Assembly (NCBI GenBank): GCA_964591605.1 | Contig: CAZQEN010000187.1 | Coordinates: forward strand, 1 to 14,469 | DNA from: CAYLLT01 sp964591605 | Lineage (GTDB): Bacteria > Planctomycetota > Phycisphaerae > UBA1845 > PWPN01 | Direction: 5' to 3' | DNA: 14,469 bases | Part shown: piece by piece, positions 12,934-14,469 of the stretch | How the letters are laid out: every line of letters begins with the position of its first letter | How positions within the stretch are numbered: the first letter of the stretch is position 1 | Position numbers and translations under genes: made by a program | Notes under the pieces: model-generated | What the model was told of the DNA's origin: nothing | What the model saw: the letters and a program-made list of their open reading frames with translations, nothing else | Database searches by the model: none

Positions 12934-13704
12934 ATGGGTAAGCGTGTCGCAGTCTTTACGTACGGTTTGTTATCCTATCTCATGTTCCTGGGAGTGTTTA
13001 TGTACGCGGTCGGGTTCCTGGGGAACCTGGTGGTGCCCAAGTCGGTCGATTCGCCGCGGGCGGGGTCGATGGCGGCCGCACTGCTGGTGAACCTGGGCCT
13101 CCTGGGGCTGTTTGCCCTGCAGCACAGCGTGATGGCCCGACCGGCATTCAAGCGGTGGTTGACCCGGCTCATCCCCCACGCGGCCGAGCGCAGCACCTAC
13201 GTGCTGGCAACGAACCTGTGCCTGATTCTGCTCTTCTGGCAGTGGCGGCCGGTGGGCGGCGTGATCTGGACCGTCGAGCACCCGCTTGGGCGGGGCCTGC
13301 TGCTGGGGGCCTATGCGTTCGGCTGGATGGTCGTGCTTGTGACCACCATGCTGATCAACCACTTCGATCTCTTTGGCCTGCGGCAGGTGTGGCTGTACCT
13401 GCGCGGTCGCGAGTATACGCATCTGCGCTTCGTCACCCCCGGTCCGTATCAGTGGGTGCGCCACCCGCTGTACATCGGCTGGCTTCTTGCGTTCTGGGCG
13501 ACAACCACTATGACCGCGACCCACCTGGTGTTCGCACTCGGCGCCACCGCCTACATCCTGATTGCCATCCAGTTCGAGGAGCGAGACCTCATCGCCTTCC
13601 ACGGACGAGCCTATGCCGAGTACCGCAAGCGCGTGCCCATGCTGATCCCGCGCTGGTCGCGCCGCGCTCAGGCCGGAGATGGGGCGGTGGCGGGCACGGC
13701 ATAG
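12934..13704 (+). CDS. mddA: Methanethiol S-methyltransferase (MddA-like membrane protein)
   Basis: The 256-residue product belongs to the NnrU/isoprenylcysteine methyltransferase-like membrane proteins and fits the MddA subgroup best. MddA turns methanethiol and S-adenosylmethionine into dimethyl sulfide. Family-typical stretches are visible: YAVGFLGNLVVPKSVDS (24-40), QHSVMARPAFKRWLTR (63-78), LILLFWQWRP, INHFDLFGLRQVW (141-153), VRHPLYIGW (175-183), and FEERDLI...HG...Y...Y near 214-230. About five or six membrane helices are expected. A longer in-frame ATG at 12838 adds 32 basic, non-conserved residues. GGAG (12923-12926) lies 7 bases before the ATG at 12934, where the family sequence begins, so this start is chosen. 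It is alone on its strand, convergent with a TetR-type regulator. Specificity within the family is less certain than the fold. Confidence 0.85.
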   Translation: MGKRVAVFTYGLLSYLMFLGVFMYAVGFLGNLVVPKSVDSPRAGSMAAALLVNLGLLGLFALQHSVMARPAFKRWLTRLIPHAAERSTYVLATNLCLILLFWQWRPVGGVIWTVEHPLGRGLLLGAYAFGWMVVLVTTMLINHFDLFGLRQVWLYLRGREYTHLRFVTPGPYQWVRHPLYIGWLLAFWATTTMTATHLVFALGATAYILIAIQFEERDLIAFHGRAYAEYRKRVPMLIPRWSRRAQAGDGAVAGTA

Positions 13705-13715
13705 GCACCGCGTGG

Positions 13716-13826
13716 CACGGCCTTCCCGGCCGTGATCGTCGCATGGGCTTCCAGCCCATGCCTGCATCAGGTGGATGGTTGCACGGGCAGGACGCCTGTG
13801 CGACGGCCACGGGTACGTTGCCCGTG
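13716..13826. repeat. Array of four hairpins between convergent genes
   Basis: Four stems follow one another: CACGGCC/GGCCGTG (13716-13734), GCATGGGC/GCCCATGC (13741-13761), GCACGGGC/GCCTGTGC with one G-T pair (13781-13801), and CACGGG/CCCGTG (13808-13826). The loops are mostly 5 bases, with related stem sequences. Chance translation gives MGFQPMP and HGQDACAT, phrases I know from a dispersed repeat of planctomycetes and verrucomicrobia. The array starts 12 bases after the mddA stop and lies 17 bases from the TetR stop, so it probably also ends transcription from both sides. Confidence 0.75.
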
Positions 13827-13842
13827 CCACGGGTGCCGGGGG

Positions 13843-14454
13843 TTACATGGCATCTCGTCGGGTGTTGACGATGGAAATCGCCGGCTCCAGCGAGAGGTGC
13901 GCGGTGATGCATCGCTCCGCCATCCGCCGCGCCGTCTCGACGCCGTGCGTCTCGCCCGTCAACTGCTTGACCACGTAAGCCCCGTCCATGAGCAGGCAGA
14001 GCTCTCGTGAGAGCCCTTCAGGATCCACGGCCCCTGCCCGCTCCGCCACCTCGAAGATGATGTTCTCGATCGCCTCCCGGTTTTTGGCCGCCTCGCGGTG
14101 CGCGGGGTCATGCGGCAGCGGGAACTCCATCGCGACGTTCACAAAGATGCATCCGTGGAACTCGTCGCAGTTGATGATCTGCTCGACCACGTCGAAGAGC
14201 CCGTACAACTGATCGGCCGCCCGCCGTCCGGCCCGCTCGCGGATCAGTTCCTTGAAACTGTTCTGCAGCCACCGGCTCTGCTCCTGCAGCACCGCCAGCA
14301 TCAGGTCCTCTTTGCCCGGAAAGTGCTTGTAGAACGCCGTCTTGCTGATCCCCACCTCGTCGAGGATCTGGTCCAGCCCGACGTTGCGGAAGCCGTGCGC
14401 GTAAAAAAGACGCCTTCCGGTTTCGATCAGCCGTTGTCGGGTGGTCGCGGCCAT
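13843..14454 (-). CDS. TetR-family transcriptional regulator
   Basis: The 203-residue product has the TetR DNA-binding domain at the N-terminus: TTRQRLIETGRRLFYAHGF (4-22), then the helix-turn-helix VGLDQILDEVGISKTAFYKHF (25-45) and GKEDLMLAVL. The C-terminal helical ligand domain includes FHGCIFVNVAMEFP (99-112), resembling the LmrA/YxaF-like group with a GC-[IL]-F signature. Such proteins repress a nearby gene until a small molecule binds. The length is normal and the gene looks complete. Only 15 bases upstream of the ATG at 14454 are visible, so its promoter and divergent target, if any, lie outside. The neighbour mddA is convergent, which makes direct local control of mddA less likely. 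The ligand is unknown. Confidence 0.9.
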   Translation of the reverse strand: MAATTRQRLIETGRRLFYAHGFRNVGLDQILDEVGISKTAFYKHFPGKEDLMLAVLQEQSRWLQNSFKELIRERAGRRAADQLYGLFDVVEQIINCDEFHGCIFVNVAMEFPLPHDPAHREAAKNREAIENIIFEVAERAGAVDPEGLSRELCLLMDGAYVVKQLTGETHGVETARRMAERCITAHLSLEPAISIVNTRRDAM

Positions 14455-14469
14455 GACACCGGTTCCCGT

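Noticed and set aside
12970..13830. 286-codon open frame on the minus strand
   Set aside because: It is antisense to mddA and begins within the hairpin repeat array.

Overview
The window is about 14.5 kb of GC-rich bacterial DNA. The most likely source is a planctomycete, possibly Phycisphaerae-like and possibly an uncultured genome. Four things point there: a small zinc-ribbon protein with the CxYDLTGNxSGxCPECG signature common in that phylum; a short UvrC without the usual middle segment or C-terminal helix-hairpin-helix; a stand-alone LigD-type phosphoesterase domain; and clusters of GC-rich hairpins whose chance translations (such as MGFQPMP and HGQDACAT) I know from planctomycete and verrucomicrobial repeats. 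The taxonomic call is inference, since there is no rRNA or tRNA gene to test it.

Layout. At 1-636 (minus) is the start of a ribosomal S1-type gene cut by the window edge, with a promoter at 793-822. A divergent membrane-anchored protein of unknown function follows at 927-1655. A LigD-like phosphoesterase-domain protein (1769-2143, minus) faces away from a TPR lipoprotein (2247-2963). A sugar block covers 3277-8832: a ROK sugar kinase, a lipoprotein aldose 1-epimerase, a vSGLT-like sodium/sugar symporter, and a membrane-anchored endonuclease/exonuclease/phosphatase-fold protein that overlaps the symporter. The first three form a plausible route for taking up and phosphorylating galactose or glucose: mutarotation in the envelope, sodium-driven import, then phosphorylation.

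A DNA-processing block covers 8964-12561: uvrC, a small zinc-ribbon membrane protein that seems to start on a CTG overlapping the uvrC stop, a beta-class DNA methyltransferase, and 3 bases later a protein with a PD...ExK nuclease-like pattern. The last two look like a type II restriction-modification pair. Directly after it, in the same frame, is a start-less remnant of another zinc-ribbon gene, so the pair sits between an intact zinc-ribbon gene and a broken one. The last part has a methanethiol S-methyltransferase (MddA-like, 12934-13704), an array of four hairpins, and a convergent TetR-family regulator (13843-14454, minus).

The best candidates for something undescribed are the putative restriction-modification pair with its unrecognised nuclease and zinc-ribbon flanks, the probable leaderless transcripts of two DNA-repair genes whose -10 boxes lie exactly 7 bases before the ATG, and the unexpected sequence replacing the second S1 repeat in the first 147 bases. 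No CRISPR array, tRNA, rRNA, transposase or phage gene was seen.
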